NCBI GenBank assembly: GCA_041581055.1
Contig: JBFGCT010000016.1
Span: forward strand, 1 to 37,340
Reading direction: 5' to 3'
From: JBFGCT01 sp041581055
Lineage (GTDB): Bacteria; Actinomycetota; Acidimicrobiia; Acidimicrobiales; Ilumatobacteraceae
Length of the DNA: 37,340 bases
In this document: piece by piece, positions 30,414 to 37,340 of the stretch
Layout: each line of letters begins with the position of its first letter
How positions within the stretch are numbered: position 1 is the stretch's first letter
Translations under genes and position numbers: made by a program
The notes under the pieces: model-generated
The model's input: the letters and a program-made list of their open reading frames with translations, nothing else
The model's database searches: none
What the model was told of the DNA's origin: nothing

Positions 30414-31522
30414 CGATGCGTGTCGAGCTGCCGCCGATCGACCACGCCGACCGTGTCCGCGTCGTGCAGACGGCGCTGCGCGACGCGGACTCGGGTTGCG
30501 ACGCCTTCCTGTACACCGACCTGACCGACGTCCGCTGGCTGACCGGGTTCACCGGCTCGAACGGGTGGGCCGTTGTCCGCGCCGACCAGGTGATCCTCGG
30601 CACCGACGGCCGGTACGGCGACCGGGCCCGCGCCGAGACCGCCGGCTCGGGCGCCACCGTCGTCGCCGAGCAGCAGCGGGCCCGGCTGGAGGAGAGGCGC
30701 AGGGAGTCGTTGCACGGCGCCCGCCGCGTCGGGCTCGACCCGCGCGCCACCACGCACGCCGAGTGGGGACGGCTGGCGATCGACTTCGACCTCGAGCCGG
30801 TCGACTCCGTCGTCAAGTTCCAGCGCCAGATCAAGGACGACGCCGAGATCGCCCGGATCGCGGCTGCGGCCGCCGCCGCCGACGCCGCGCTGGCCGAGGT
30901 CGAGCCGATCCTGCTCGCCACCGTCGACGACCCGGTCACCGAGGCCGACATCCGCAACGAGCTCGAGTACCGGATGCGCCTCCACGGCGCCGACGACCGG
31001 AGCTACGAGACGATCGTCGCCAGCGGCCCCGAGCACGCCGCCCGCCCGCACCACGAGGTGAGCGACCGCACGATCGTCGAGGGCGACACGGTGATCATCG
31101 ACGTCGGCGCGCTCGTCGACGGTTATCACTCGGACATGACCCGGTCGTGGGTGATCGGCGACCCGACCGAGCAGCAGCGAGAGGTGTACGGCCTCGTCGC
31201 GACGGCGCAGCGGGCGGGGCTCGACGCCGTGCGCGAGCACCTCGACGCCCGCGACCTCGACAAGGTCTGTCGCGATGTGTTCGTCGAGGCCGGCTACGGC
31301 GACTGGTATCTGCACGGGACCGGCCACGGCGTCGGCCTCGACATCCACGAGTCGCCGTTCCACTCGCCGGCCAGCGACGAGACGATCATGCGCCACCACG
31401 TGGTGACCGTCGAACCGGGCCTCTATCGTGGCGGCTTCGGCGGATTCCGGATCGAGGATCTGGTCGTCGTCACCGAGGCCGGTCATCGGGTGCTGACACA
31501 TTTCCCCAAACGGCCGCTCTGA
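30410..31522 (+). CDS. pepQ: M24-family Xaa-Pro peptidase
   Basis: A dinuclear-metal peptidase acting on Xaa-Pro bonds. The 370-residue protein has a creatinase-type N-terminal domain (TDLTDVRWLTGFTGSNG) and the pita-bread core. All five ligands are visible: Asp in IDVGALVDGYHSD and its second Asp, His in GTGHGVGLDIHESP, and the Glu residues in VTVEPGLY and FRIEDLVVV. The start is the GTG at 30410, overlapping the aroB stop, or the ATG two codons later (30416). aroB-pepQ-efp-nusB is a known actinobacterial order, so this supports the annotation. Whether it is a dipeptidase or an aminopeptidase cannot be told. Confidence 0.9.
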   Translation: MTMRVELPPIDHADRVRVVQTALRDADSGCDAFLYTDLTDVRWLTGFTGSNGWAVVRADQVILGTDGRYGDRARAETAGSGATVVAEQQRARLEERRRESLHGARRVGLDPRATTHAEWGRLAIDFDLEPVDSVVKFQRQIKDDAEIARIAAAAAAADAALAEVEPILLATVDDPVTEADIRNELEYRMRLHGADDRSYETIVASGPEHAARPHHEVSDRTIVEGDTVIIDVGALVDGYHSDMTRSWVIGDPTEQQREVYGLVATAQRAGLDAVREHLDARDLDKVCRDVFVEAGYGDWYLHGTGHGVGLDIHESPFHSPASDETIMRHHVVTVEPGLYRGGFGGFRIEDLVVVTEAGHRVLTHFPKRPL

Positions 31523-31558
31523 ACCCGATCGCCCGAACCGCAGCTTGAATGGACCGAC

Positions 31559-32122
31559 ATGCCCCAGATCTCCGTCAACGACCTGAAGAACGGCATCACG
31601 CTCGAGATCGACCACAACCTGTTCCAGGTCGTCGAGTTCCAGCATGTGAAGCCGGGCAAGGGCGGCGCCTTCGTCCGGAGCAAGATCCGCAACGTCCGGA
31701 CCGGCGCGGTGATCGACAAGACGTTCAACGCCGGGATCAAGGTCGAGCAGGCGATCGTCGACCGCCAGGACATGCAGTTCCTGTACCGCGACGGCGACGA
31801 CTTCGTGTTCATGAACACCTCGACGTACGAGCAGATGCACGTACCCCCGAGCGCGCTCGGCGAGGCGACCGACTACCTGACCGAGCAGATGATCGCCCAG
31901 ATCGCTCAATACGAAGGTGAGATCATCGGAGTCGAGATCGCCGCGGCGGTCGAGTTGGCGATCGCTGAGACCGAGCCCGGCGTCCAGGGCGACCGTGTCT
32001 CCGGCGCCCGCAAGCCGGCCACGCTCGAGACCGGCAAGGTCGTGCAGGTGCCGCTGTTCGTCGAACCCGGCGACAAGATCAAGGTCGACACCCGCAGCGG
32101 CGAGTACATCACCCGCGTGTGA
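31559..32122 (+). CDS. efp: Translation elongation factor P
   Basis: EF-P binds stalled ribosomes and eases peptide bond formation at polyproline. The 187-residue protein has the three-domain pattern: QISVNDLKNGITLEID, the loop KPGKGGAF with Lys34, where many bacteria add a modification, then an OB-domain region (GVEIAAAVELAIAETEPGV) and the end GDKIKVDTRSGEYITRV. Lys34 suits the unmodified or lysylated type; no EpmA gene is in the window. The ATG at 31559 follows a weak TTGAAT 8 nt upstream. The nusB start overlaps its stop (GTGA), so they are translated together. Confidence 0.97.
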   Translation: MPQISVNDLKNGITLEIDHNLFQVVEFQHVKPGKGGAFVRSKIRNVRTGAVIDKTFNAGIKVEQAIVDRQDMQFLYRDGDDFVFMNTSTYEQMHVPPSALGEATDYLTEQMIAQIAQYEGEIIGVEIAAAVELAIAETEPGVQGDRVSGARKPATLETGKVVQVPLFVEPGDKIKVDTRSGEYITRV

Positions 32123-32544
32123 GCACCGACATCGTGCCCAAGCTCCCGCGACCAGACGAGCGCTCCGACGCCCGAGAGCGCGCGCTGTACCTGCTGTACG
32201 AAGCGCACTCGAAGGGCATCGCCGGCAGCGACGCGCTCGCCGCCCAGATCCTCGAGCCCGACGAGCTGACGACGCTGCTCGTCACCGGGGTCGAGGCCCA
32301 CCGCGACCGCCTCGACGCGGCGATCGCCGAGCGGGCCCAGGGTTGGACGCTGCACAGGATGCCGGTGCTCGACCTCAACGTGCTGCGCATCGCCGCCTTC
32401 GAGCTCGCCGAGCGGCCCGACGTCCCCGTCGCCGTCGTCATCGACGAGGCGGTCGAGCTCGCCAAGCGCTTCTCGACCGACGACAGCAGCCGGTTCGTGA
32501 ACGGCGTGCTGTCGGCGTTGGTCTCCGAGCTCCGTCCCGCCTGA
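32119..32544 (+). CDS. nusB: Transcription antitermination factor NusB
   Basis: NusB binds the boxA RNA with ribosomal protein S10 in rRNA antitermination. The 141-residue all-helical protein has the N-terminal basic helix RSDARERALYLLYEA, the central GVEAHRDRLDAAIAERA and the conserved C-terminal block VVIDEAVELAKRFSTDDSSRFVNGVL. The GTG at 32119 overlaps the efp stop. The first 15 residues are not conserved. It is the last gene of the aroC-to-nusB series; the next gene has 52 bp spacing and its own weak promoter box. Confidence 0.95.
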   Translation: MSTDIVPKLPRPDERSDARERALYLLYEAHSKGIAGSDALAAQILEPDELTTLLVTGVEAHRDRLDAAIAERAQGWTLHRMPVLDLNVLRIAAFELAERPDVPVAVVIDEAVELAKRFSTDDSSRFVNGVLSALVSELRPA

Positions 32545-32596
32545 ATCCCGGCGAGGGTGCCTTCTCCGGGGCGCGCGATGTTGCGAGAATGGTCGG

Positions 32597-34198
32597 ATGT
32601 CCGAGCTGACGGCCGTCGACGACTCGCCCGCGGTCGACGTCGTCGCCGTCGATGACCCGCCCCGCGGCGAACCCGGCCGCGGCGCGGGCCGGGGCCTGGT
32701 CGAGCGGCTGACGATCCCGCGTCTCGTCCTGGTCGCCGCGCTGCTGCTCTACATCTCGTACTTCACGAGGCGCTCGCTCGACCTGCACCACGGCCTGGCC
32801 ACGTCGACCTACGACTCCGCGCTGTACGACCAGGGGATGTGGTTGCTGTCGCGCGGCGACGCGCCGTTCGTGACGCTGATGGGCCGCAACCTGTTCGGCG
32901 ACCACAGCTCGTTCATCCTGCTGCTGCTCGTCCCGCTGTACTGGATCGCGCCCGGGGCGTGGATCATGTTCACCGCCCAGTCGGCGGCGATCGGCCTCGG
33001 CGCGGTCCCGATCTTCCTGTACGGCCGCACGCGGCTCGGCTCGGAGTGGTGGGCGGTCCTCGCCGCGTGCGCGTACCTGGTGCACCCCGCGGTCGGTTGG
33101 ACGAACCTGGAGAACTTCCATCCCGACGCGTTCCTCGGCGTGCTGGTCGGGTTCGCGGTCTACGCCGCGCTGGAGTCGAAGTGGCGGATGTACGCGGTGT
33201 TCGTGGTGCTGTCGCTGATGGTCAAAGAGGACGTGTCGCTCGTGATCGTGCCGCTCGGGATCTGGGTCGCGCTCCGGCGCGACCGACGCATCGGGCTGGT
33301 CACGGTCGTCGGCAGCGTGGCGTTCATGGCGGTCGCGATGTTCCTCGTGATGCGCAGCCTGATCGGGGTGCCGACCCGCAACTCATGGCGGATCCCGTTC
33401 GGCGGGCCGCGCGGCGTGATCGACACCGCGGTCACCAACCCGACCGACCTCGCCGACCACCTGACGAGCGACGGGCGGCCGTGGTACCTGTGGCAGATGA
33501 CGGCGCCGTTCGCCTGGCTGTTCGCCCGCCTGCCGAGCGTCGCCCTGGTCAGCGCGCTCGTGCTGTTCACCAACATCCTCAGCACGTTCTGGTACCAGTA
33601 CCAGATCCAGTACCACTACAGCCTGGTCGCCGTACCGGCGCTGGCGCTCGGGACGGTCCACGCGATCGGCGCGATCAGCGAGCGGCGGGCGATCCGCGCC
33701 GAAGACGATCACGGCGTCGTCCGCCGGCTCTGGATCCCGACCCGCGGGCTGGCGCTCGTCGTCCTCGGGACCGCGGCGATGGTCACGTCGTATCTGTGGG
33801 CGCCGGTGCCGTGGGGCCGCACCCCGCTCTACTACGGCGAGCCCAACGGCGAGTTGGCCGTGACGGCGCGGGAGCTGATGGCCGGCATCCCCGACGACGC
33901 GGTCGTCGCCGCGCACTACCGAGTCACCCCGCACCTCGCCTACCGGACCGAGATCTACCAGTTCCCGACCCCGTTCCGGGTCGTGCTCTACGGGCCCGAC
34001 GACTCGCTCGGCGGCACGCGGCTCGAGGACCGGGCCGAGCGCGTCGAGTTCGTGATGATCCCGACGAGACAGGACGACCAGCTCGTCGCCGACTGGGCGG
34101 CGATCTCGGACGCGTTCGACGAGATCGCCCGCAACGAGCGGTGGCTGCTGTACCGCCGCGACCGCTCCGTCGATCTGCCTCCGCCCGAAAGCCGCTGA
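32597..34198 (+). CDS. DUF2079 family membrane protein (GT-C-like)
   Basis: The 533-residue protein has about ten transmembrane helices and the DUF2079 pattern: YDSALYDQGMWLLSRG, FGDHSSFILLLLVPLYWIAPG, YLVHPAVGWTNLENFHPD, a MVKEDVSLVIVPLG segment, then QYQIQYHYSLVAVPALALG near residue 335. The family is thought to be related to membrane glycosyltransferases of the GT-C type, with acidic residues in the first external loop as candidates for catalysis; substrate unknown. The last 100 residues (GIPDDAVVAAHYRVTPHLAYR) form a soluble domain as in relatives. The GAGAAT box 6 nt before the ATG (32585-32590) is a weak promoter candidate. It is flanked by nusB and pyrR but need not work with either. 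Confidence 0.83.
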   Translation: MSELTAVDDSPAVDVVAVDDPPRGEPGRGAGRGLVERLTIPRLVLVAALLLYISYFTRRSLDLHHGLATSTYDSALYDQGMWLLSRGDAPFVTLMGRNLFGDHSSFILLLLVPLYWIAPGAWIMFTAQSAAIGLGAVPIFLYGRTRLGSEWWAVLAACAYLVHPAVGWTNLENFHPDAFLGVLVGFAVYAALESKWRMYAVFVVLSLMVKEDVSLVIVPLGIWVALRRDRRIGLVTVVGSVAFMAVAMFLVMRSLIGVPTRNSWRIPFGGPRGVIDTAVTNPTDLADHLTSDGRPWYLWQMTAPFAWLFARLPSVALVSALVLFTNILSTFWYQYQIQYHYSLVAVPALALGTVHAIGAISERRAIRAEDDHGVVRRLWIPTRGLALVVLGTAAMVTSYLWAPVPWGRTPLYYGEPNGELAVTARELMAGIPDDAVVAAHYRVTPHLAYRTEIYQFPTPFRVVLYGPDDSLGGTRLEDRAERVEFVMIPTRQDDQLVADWAAISDAFDEIARNERWLLYRRDRSVDLPPPESR

Positions 34199-34247
34199 CC
34201 ACGCCGGGCTTTTCGATCGATCCTCGGCGATCGGCGGGCGCAGGTGC

Positions 34248-34253
34248 TACGTT
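34248..34253 (+). promoter_or_regulatory. -10 element of the pyrRBC operon
   Basis: TACGTT would start transcription near 34260, giving a 5' leader of about 45 nt that contains the PyrR-binding loop and the GGAGGAG ribosome binding site. Confidence 0.5.
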
Positions 34254-34271
34254 TCGCACTCGACCGTGAAG

Positions 34272-34289
34272 CGGGTCCTGTGAGGCCCG
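34272..34289 (+). promoter_or_regulatory. Putative PyrR-binding RNA loop
   Basis: CGGG (34272-34275) pairs with CCCG (34286-34289) around TCCTGTGAGG, which fits the PyrR recognition consensus ARUCCNGNGAGGYU at nearly every position. The pyrR ribosome binding site (GGAGGAG, 34293-34299) begins 4 nt after the stem. Binding of UMP-loaded PyrR would therefore most simply block translation, as described for mycobacteria. No terminator/antiterminator pair is seen. Confidence 0.65.
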
Positions 34290-34304
34290 GACGGAGGAGA
34301 ACTG

Positions 34305-34835
34305 ATGTCTGCCGACGAGCAGCGAACACAACCGGCGGCCAAACACGTGCTCGGCGCCGACGACGTCCGGCGGGCGATCACCCGCATCGCCCACGAGATC
34401 ATCGAGCGCAACCGGGGGCTGGTCGGCGTGGCGCTGATCGGGATCCAAACCGGCGGCGTCTGGCTCGCCGATTGCCTCGCCGCCGAGATCGCCCGGATCG
34501 AGTCGCCGATCCCGGTCGGGTCCCTCGACGCCTCGCTCTACCGCGACGACATCGGGTTGCGCCCTGTCTCGCCCGGCGCGGTCAGCGACCTGAGCTTCGA
34601 CATCGACGGGGCGACCGTCGTGCTCGTCGACGACGTGCTGTTCACCGGTCGGACCGTGCGCGCCGCGCTCGACGCGGTCAGCGACTACGGCCGGCCCGCC
34701 TCGGTCCAGCTCGCGGTGCTGGTCGACCGCGGCCACCGCGAGCTCCCCATCCGGCCCGACTACGTCGGCAAGAACCTCCCGACGAGCGCCGACGAGTCCG
34801 TGCTCGTCGCCGCCGACGGCGTGGTCATCTCATGA
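34305..34835 (+). CDS. pyrR: Bifunctional pyr operon regulator / uracil phosphoribosyltransferase PyrR
   Basis: PyrR senses UMP and PRPP and represses the pyr genes by binding mRNA, and has some uracil phosphoribosyltransferase activity. The 176-residue protein has LIGIQTGGVWLADCLAA, SLYRDDIG and the PRPP-binding motif VVLVDDVLFTGRT (105-117). The basic face LVDRGHRELPIRPDYVGKN and the end NLPTSADESV are those used for RNA binding in PyrR. The ATG at 34305 has a strong GGAGGAG. A PyrR-loop match lies in the leader, so the gene probably controls itself. It overlaps pyrB by 4 nt (ATGA). Confidence 0.96.
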   Translation: MSADEQRTQPAAKHVLGADDVRRAITRIAHEIIERNRGLVGVALIGIQTGGVWLADCLAAEIARIESPIPVGSLDASLYRDDIGLRPVSPGAVSDLSFDIDGATVVLVDDVLFTGRTVRAALDAVSDYGRPASVQLAVLVDRGHRELPIRPDYVGKNLPTSADESVLVAADGVVIS

Positions 34836-35815
34836 CCGGCGCGACCGGCACGGTTGTCACCGGCGGCCGCGCCCGCCGGTCGCTGCTGTCGATCGACGAG
34901 CTCGGGCCGGCCGGCGTCGCCCGGCTCCTCGACCTCGCCGACCACATGGCCGAGGTCAACCGGCGGCCCAACCCGAAGGTGCCGGCGCTGCGCGGCAAGA
35001 CGGTCTGCAACGTGTTCTTCGAGGACTCGACGCGCACCCGCCTCAGCTTCGAGACGGCGGCCAAGCGGCTCTCGGCCGACACGATGACGTTCGCCGTCGG
35101 GCAGTCGAGCCTCAACAAGGGCGAGAGCCTGCGCGACACGATCGAGACGATCAGCGCGATGGGCGTCGACGCGTTCGTCATCCGCCACGGGTCGAGCGGG
35201 GCCCCGTGGCTCGTCGAGAGCTGGACGACGGCCAGCGTGGTCAACGCCGGCGACGGCTGGCACGCCCATCCGACGCAGGGGCTGCTCGACGTGTACACGG
35301 TGCGCACCGCGCTCAACCGCACCGGCGGCTTCGACGGGCTGCGGGTGGCGATCGTCGGCGACGTGAGGCACAGCCGGGTCGCCCGCAGCACCTCGGCGGC
35401 CTTCCGCGCCCTCGGCGCCGACGTCATCCTCGTCGCCCCCAAGACGCTGCTGCCGCCGGTCGTCGACGAGCCGACCACCGACCGGCTCGACGACGTGATC
35501 GGCGAGATCGACGTGCTCTACCTGCTGCGCATGCAGCGCGAGCGGATGCAGGAGGCGCTCGTGCCCAGCCTGCGCGAGTACACGGCCCGGTTCGGGCTCA
35601 CACGGCAGCGGGCGGAGCGGCTGTCGAAGCACGCGCTCGTGATGCACCCCGGGCCGATGAACCGGGGCATCGAGATGGCGGTCGACCCGAGCGAGTTGCC
35701 CGGCGCCGTCGTCACGCAGCAGGTCACCAACGGCATCGCGGTGCGGATGGCGGTGCTGTTCGACCTGCTCGGCTCGGGCGCCGACACGGTGCTCGCGGAA
35801 GGAGCGCCCGCATGA
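34832..35815 (+). CDS. pyrB: Aspartate carbamoyltransferase, catalytic chain
   Basis: Joins carbamoyl phosphate and aspartate, the committed UMP step. The 327-residue protein has FEDSTRTRLSFETAAKRL (carbamoyl phosphate site), SSLNKGESLRDT, RHGSSGAPW, DGWHAHPTQGLLD, a GDVRHSRVARS block and VMHPGPMNRGIEM. It is the catalytic chain only; no pyrI regulatory chain is seen, so control probably comes through PyrR. The ATG overlaps the pyrR stop, and its own stop overlaps the pyrC start (ATGA). The pyrR-pyrB-pyrC order is standard in actinobacteria. Confidence 0.97.
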   Translation: MTGATGTVVTGGRARRSLLSIDELGPAGVARLLDLADHMAEVNRRPNPKVPALRGKTVCNVFFEDSTRTRLSFETAAKRLSADTMTFAVGQSSLNKGESLRDTIETISAMGVDAFVIRHGSSGAPWLVESWTTASVVNAGDGWHAHPTQGLLDVYTVRTALNRTGGFDGLRVAIVGDVRHSRVARSTSAAFRALGADVILVAPKTLLPPVVDEPTTDRLDDVIGEIDVLYLLRMQRERMQEALVPSLREYTARFGLTRQRAERLSKHALVMHPGPMNRGIEMAVDPSELPGAVVTQQVTNGIAVRMAVLFDLLGSGADTVLAEGAPA

Positions 35816-37104
35816 CGGTCCTGGTCGCCGGCGGCACCCTGATCGACCACACCGGGACCCGGTCCGGCGACATCCGGATCGGCGACGGCCGGATCGTCGA
35901 GGTCGGCGAGGTCGGCGAGGCGCTCGTGCCCGGTGAGATGGACGAGGTGGTCGACGCGACCGGTCTCGTCGTCAGCCCGGGGTTCGTCGACCTGCACACC
36001 CACCTGCGCGAGCCGGGGCGCGAGGAGGCCGAGACGATCGAGACCGGCAGCCGGGCGGCGGCGCTCGGCGGGTACACGGCGGTCGTCGCCATGCCGAACA
36101 CCGACCCGACGCAGGACTCGGTGAGCGTGGTCGAGTTCGTCCGCGAGCAGGGGGAGAAGGCGGGGCTGTGCGCGGTGGTGCCGTCCGCGTCGATCACGAT
36201 GGGCCGGGCCGGCGAGCAGCTCTCGCCGTTCGCCGAGCTGGCGTCGGTCGGCGTGCGGATCTTCACCGACGACGGCAACGGCGTCCAGGACCCGCTGCTG
36301 ATGCGCCGCGCCATGGAGTACTCGCTCGGGCTCGACATCGTGCTCGCCCAGCACTGCGAGGTCGAGCGGCTGACCGCCGGCGCGGTGATGCACGAGGGGG
36401 AGTGCTGCAGCCGGCTCGGTCTCCCGGGGTGGCCGGCGATCGCCGAGGAGCTGATGGTGCACCGCGACATCGAGCTGGTGCGGCTGACCGGGGCGCGGGC
36501 GCATCTGCTGCACCTGTCGACGGCCCGCAGCGTCGATCTCGTGCGCGCGGCCAAGGCCGACGGCCTTCCGATCACCGCCGAGGCCACACCGCATCACATC
36601 AGCCTCACCGACGAGCTGCTGGCGTCGTACCAGGCGCTCTACAAGGTCAACCCGCCGCTGCGGACGATGGCCGACGTCGAGGCCGTGCGGGCCGGGCTGG
36701 CCGACGGCACGATCGACGCGATCGCCACCGACCACGCGCCCCACGCCCCCGACACCAAAGAGCAGCCCCTCGACCAGGCCCCGCCCGGCATGCTCGGGCT
36801 CGAGACGGCGCTCGGTGTCTGCCTGGCGCATCTCGACATGCCGCTCGCCGACGTCGTCGCCGCGATGTCGTGGAAGCCGGCGGCGATCGCCGGCCTCGAC
36901 GGCCGGCACGGCCGCCGGATCGCGGTCGGCGAGCCGGCCAACCTCACCGTGTTCGACGCCGACGAGGAGTGGGAGGTCGTGCCCGCCCGGCTCGCCAGCC
37001 GGAGCCGCAACACGCCCTTCGTCGGCGTGCCCCTCCGGGGCCGGGTGCGGCACACGATCTTCGACGGCTCGCTCGTCGTCACCGACGGGAACGCGGTCCG
37101 CTGA
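35812..37104 (+). CDS. pyrC: Dihydroorotase (type I, PyrC)
   Basis: Cyclises N-carbamoyl-aspartate to dihydroorotate. The 430-residue zinc enzyme has FVDLHTHLREPG with His62 and His64 and the REPG motif, AMPNTDPTQDS, HCEVERL and HLLHLSTARS with further metal ligands, and the catalytic Asp in ATDHAPH. Long type I dihydroorotases of this kind are typical of actinobacteria. The ATG overlaps the pyrB stop. The usual next genes carA, carB and pyrF do not follow within the window; instead the stop is followed by a possible new promoter and an array of palindromes. Confidence 0.97.
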   Translation: MTVLVAGGTLIDHTGTRSGDIRIGDGRIVEVGEVGEALVPGEMDEVVDATGLVVSPGFVDLHTHLREPGREEAETIETGSRAAALGGYTAVVAMPNTDPTQDSVSVVEFVREQGEKAGLCAVVPSASITMGRAGEQLSPFAELASVGVRIFTDDGNGVQDPLLMRRAMEYSLGLDIVLAQHCEVERLTAGAVMHEGECCSRLGLPGWPAIAEELMVHRDIELVRLTGARAHLLHLSTARSVDLVRAAKADGLPITAEATPHHISLTDELLASYQALYKVNPPLRTMADVEAVRAGLADGTIDAIATDHAPHAPDTKEQPLDQAPPGMLGLETALGVCLAHLDMPLADVVAAMSWKPAAIAGLDGRHGRRIAVGEPANLTVFDADEEWEVVPARLASRSRNTPFVGVPLRGRVRHTIFDGSLVVTDGNAVR

Positions 37105-37105
37105 T

Positions 37106-37137
37106 GCATGAACATCCGATACGATGGATGAATATGC
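37106..37137 (+). promoter_or_regulatory. Palindromic promoter-operator-like site with leaderless start
   Basis: CATCC (37112-37116) and GGATG (37126-37130) are inverted around GATACGAT, and the outer GCAT/ATGC are also inverted, so the region is an imperfect palindrome of about 32 bp. TACGAT (37120-37125) inside it is a good -10 box, ending 8 nt before an ATG at 37134 (another ATG at 37128). This layout resembles self-repressed antitoxin promoters, but the frame that follows runs straight into the repeat array. Confidence 0.4.
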
Positions 37138-37165
37138 GGCGCACCCTCCCCGACCGCCGACCGAG

Positions 37166-37340
37166 TTTGTGTGACCGAACATGTCGGATGTCGCGATCTT
37201 CGGTCACACAAATCGTGGGGGATTGGGGCGGCCCGGGTTTGTGTGACCGAACATGTCGGATGTCGCGATCTTCGGTCACACGAATCGTGGGGGACGGGGG
37301 CGGCCCGGGTTTGTGTGACCGAACATGTCGGATGTCGCGA
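37166..37340 (+). repeat. Three palindromes with 72-bp period after pyrC (third cut by the window edge)
   Basis: Arms TTTGTGTGACCGAA and TTCGGTCACACAAA (14 bp) enclose a 19-nt loop. Copies begin at 37166, 37238 and 37310; the second has one changed base in its right arm (ACGAA for ACAAA). Tails TCGTGGGGG, then GGGGCGGCCCGGG, separate them. The plan matches the array at 29251-29372 though the stem sequence differs. The array continues beyond the window. Confidence 0.85.

Noticed and set aside
37166..37340. CRISPR-like array
   Set aside because: The 72-bp units are alike over almost their whole length, including the spacer-like tails, so there are no unique spacers; the repeat itself is a long palindrome and no cas gene is seen.
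37128..37340. Open frame starting at 37128/37134 and reading through the palindromes
   Set aside because: Beyond the first 13 or so codons it only translates the repeats (repeated CDRTCRMSRSSVT blocks), so I do not call it a gene; the promoter-like start is kept as a regulatory feature.

Overview
The window is high-GC chromosomal DNA carrying almost only core housekeeping genes. Gene content and order (alaS-ruvX-mltG-aroE-aroC-aroK-aroB-pepQ-efp-nusB, pyrR-pyrB-pyrC, a GuaB1-type IMP dehydrogenase-like/GMP reductase with cmk-plsC, DUF3151, DUF1206) point to an actinobacterium. Very short start-proximal leaders and frequent GTGA/ATGA stop-start overlaps fit this. My guess is the Acidimicrobiia (Ilumatobacter-like), but I cannot confirm that without a search. 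I see no phage, integrase, insertion sequence, CRISPR array, rRNA or tRNA.

Layout. 1-546 (minus) is the start of a branched-chain-amino-acid-type ABC transporter lipoprotein, running off the left edge. 755-2744 holds a xylulokinase and a J-domain-only protein. 2763-4399 (minus) holds TsaC/Sua5 and an alpha/beta hydrolase. These diverge from guaB1-cmk-plsC (4470-7245). An M18 aminopeptidase and a histidine phosphatase (minus, 7344-9234) diverge from pyruvate kinase (9255-10709). An MFS transporter and a two-helix membrane protein (minus) diverge from DUF3151, mobA, a single-domain rhodanese, RNase D and a 61-residue acidic protein (12306-15192). Then come a cysteine-rich conserved protein, a PAP2 phosphatase and a DUF1206 membrane protein (minus, 15214-17761). 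They diverge from a PhoD-like phosphatase, a second PAP2 protein with a diacylglycerol/lipid kinase, and a DUF2383 four-helix protein (17851-22018). 22172-32544 is the alaS/aromatic/EF-P/NusB block. It is followed by a DUF2079 membrane protein and the pyrimidine operon pyrRBC (34305-37104).

How it works together. The aro genes supply four shikimate-pathway steps (3-dehydroquinate synthase, shikimate dehydrogenase, shikimate kinase, chorismate synthase). The pyr genes supply the regulator and two early UMP steps, with a good match to a PyrR-binding RNA loop just before the pyrR ribosome binding site. The lipid/phosphate genes between 15963 and 21439 (two PAP2 proteins, a PhoD-like protein, a lipid kinase) suggest membrane phosphate turnover. 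Two of these transcription units have sigma-B/sigma-F-like promoter matches (GTTT-N15/16-GGGTAC), suggesting a stress response.

The least explained material is intergenic. Two tandem arrays of palindromes (29251-29372 and 37166-37340) share an exact 72-bp period, a common plan and a G-rich tail. Their stems differ in sequence, but the base changes are compensated. A second, 56-bp cruciform-like element occurs at 7256-7311 and 27425-27480, also with a compensated stem change. These look like structure-conserved dispersed elements and are my best candidates for something undescribed.
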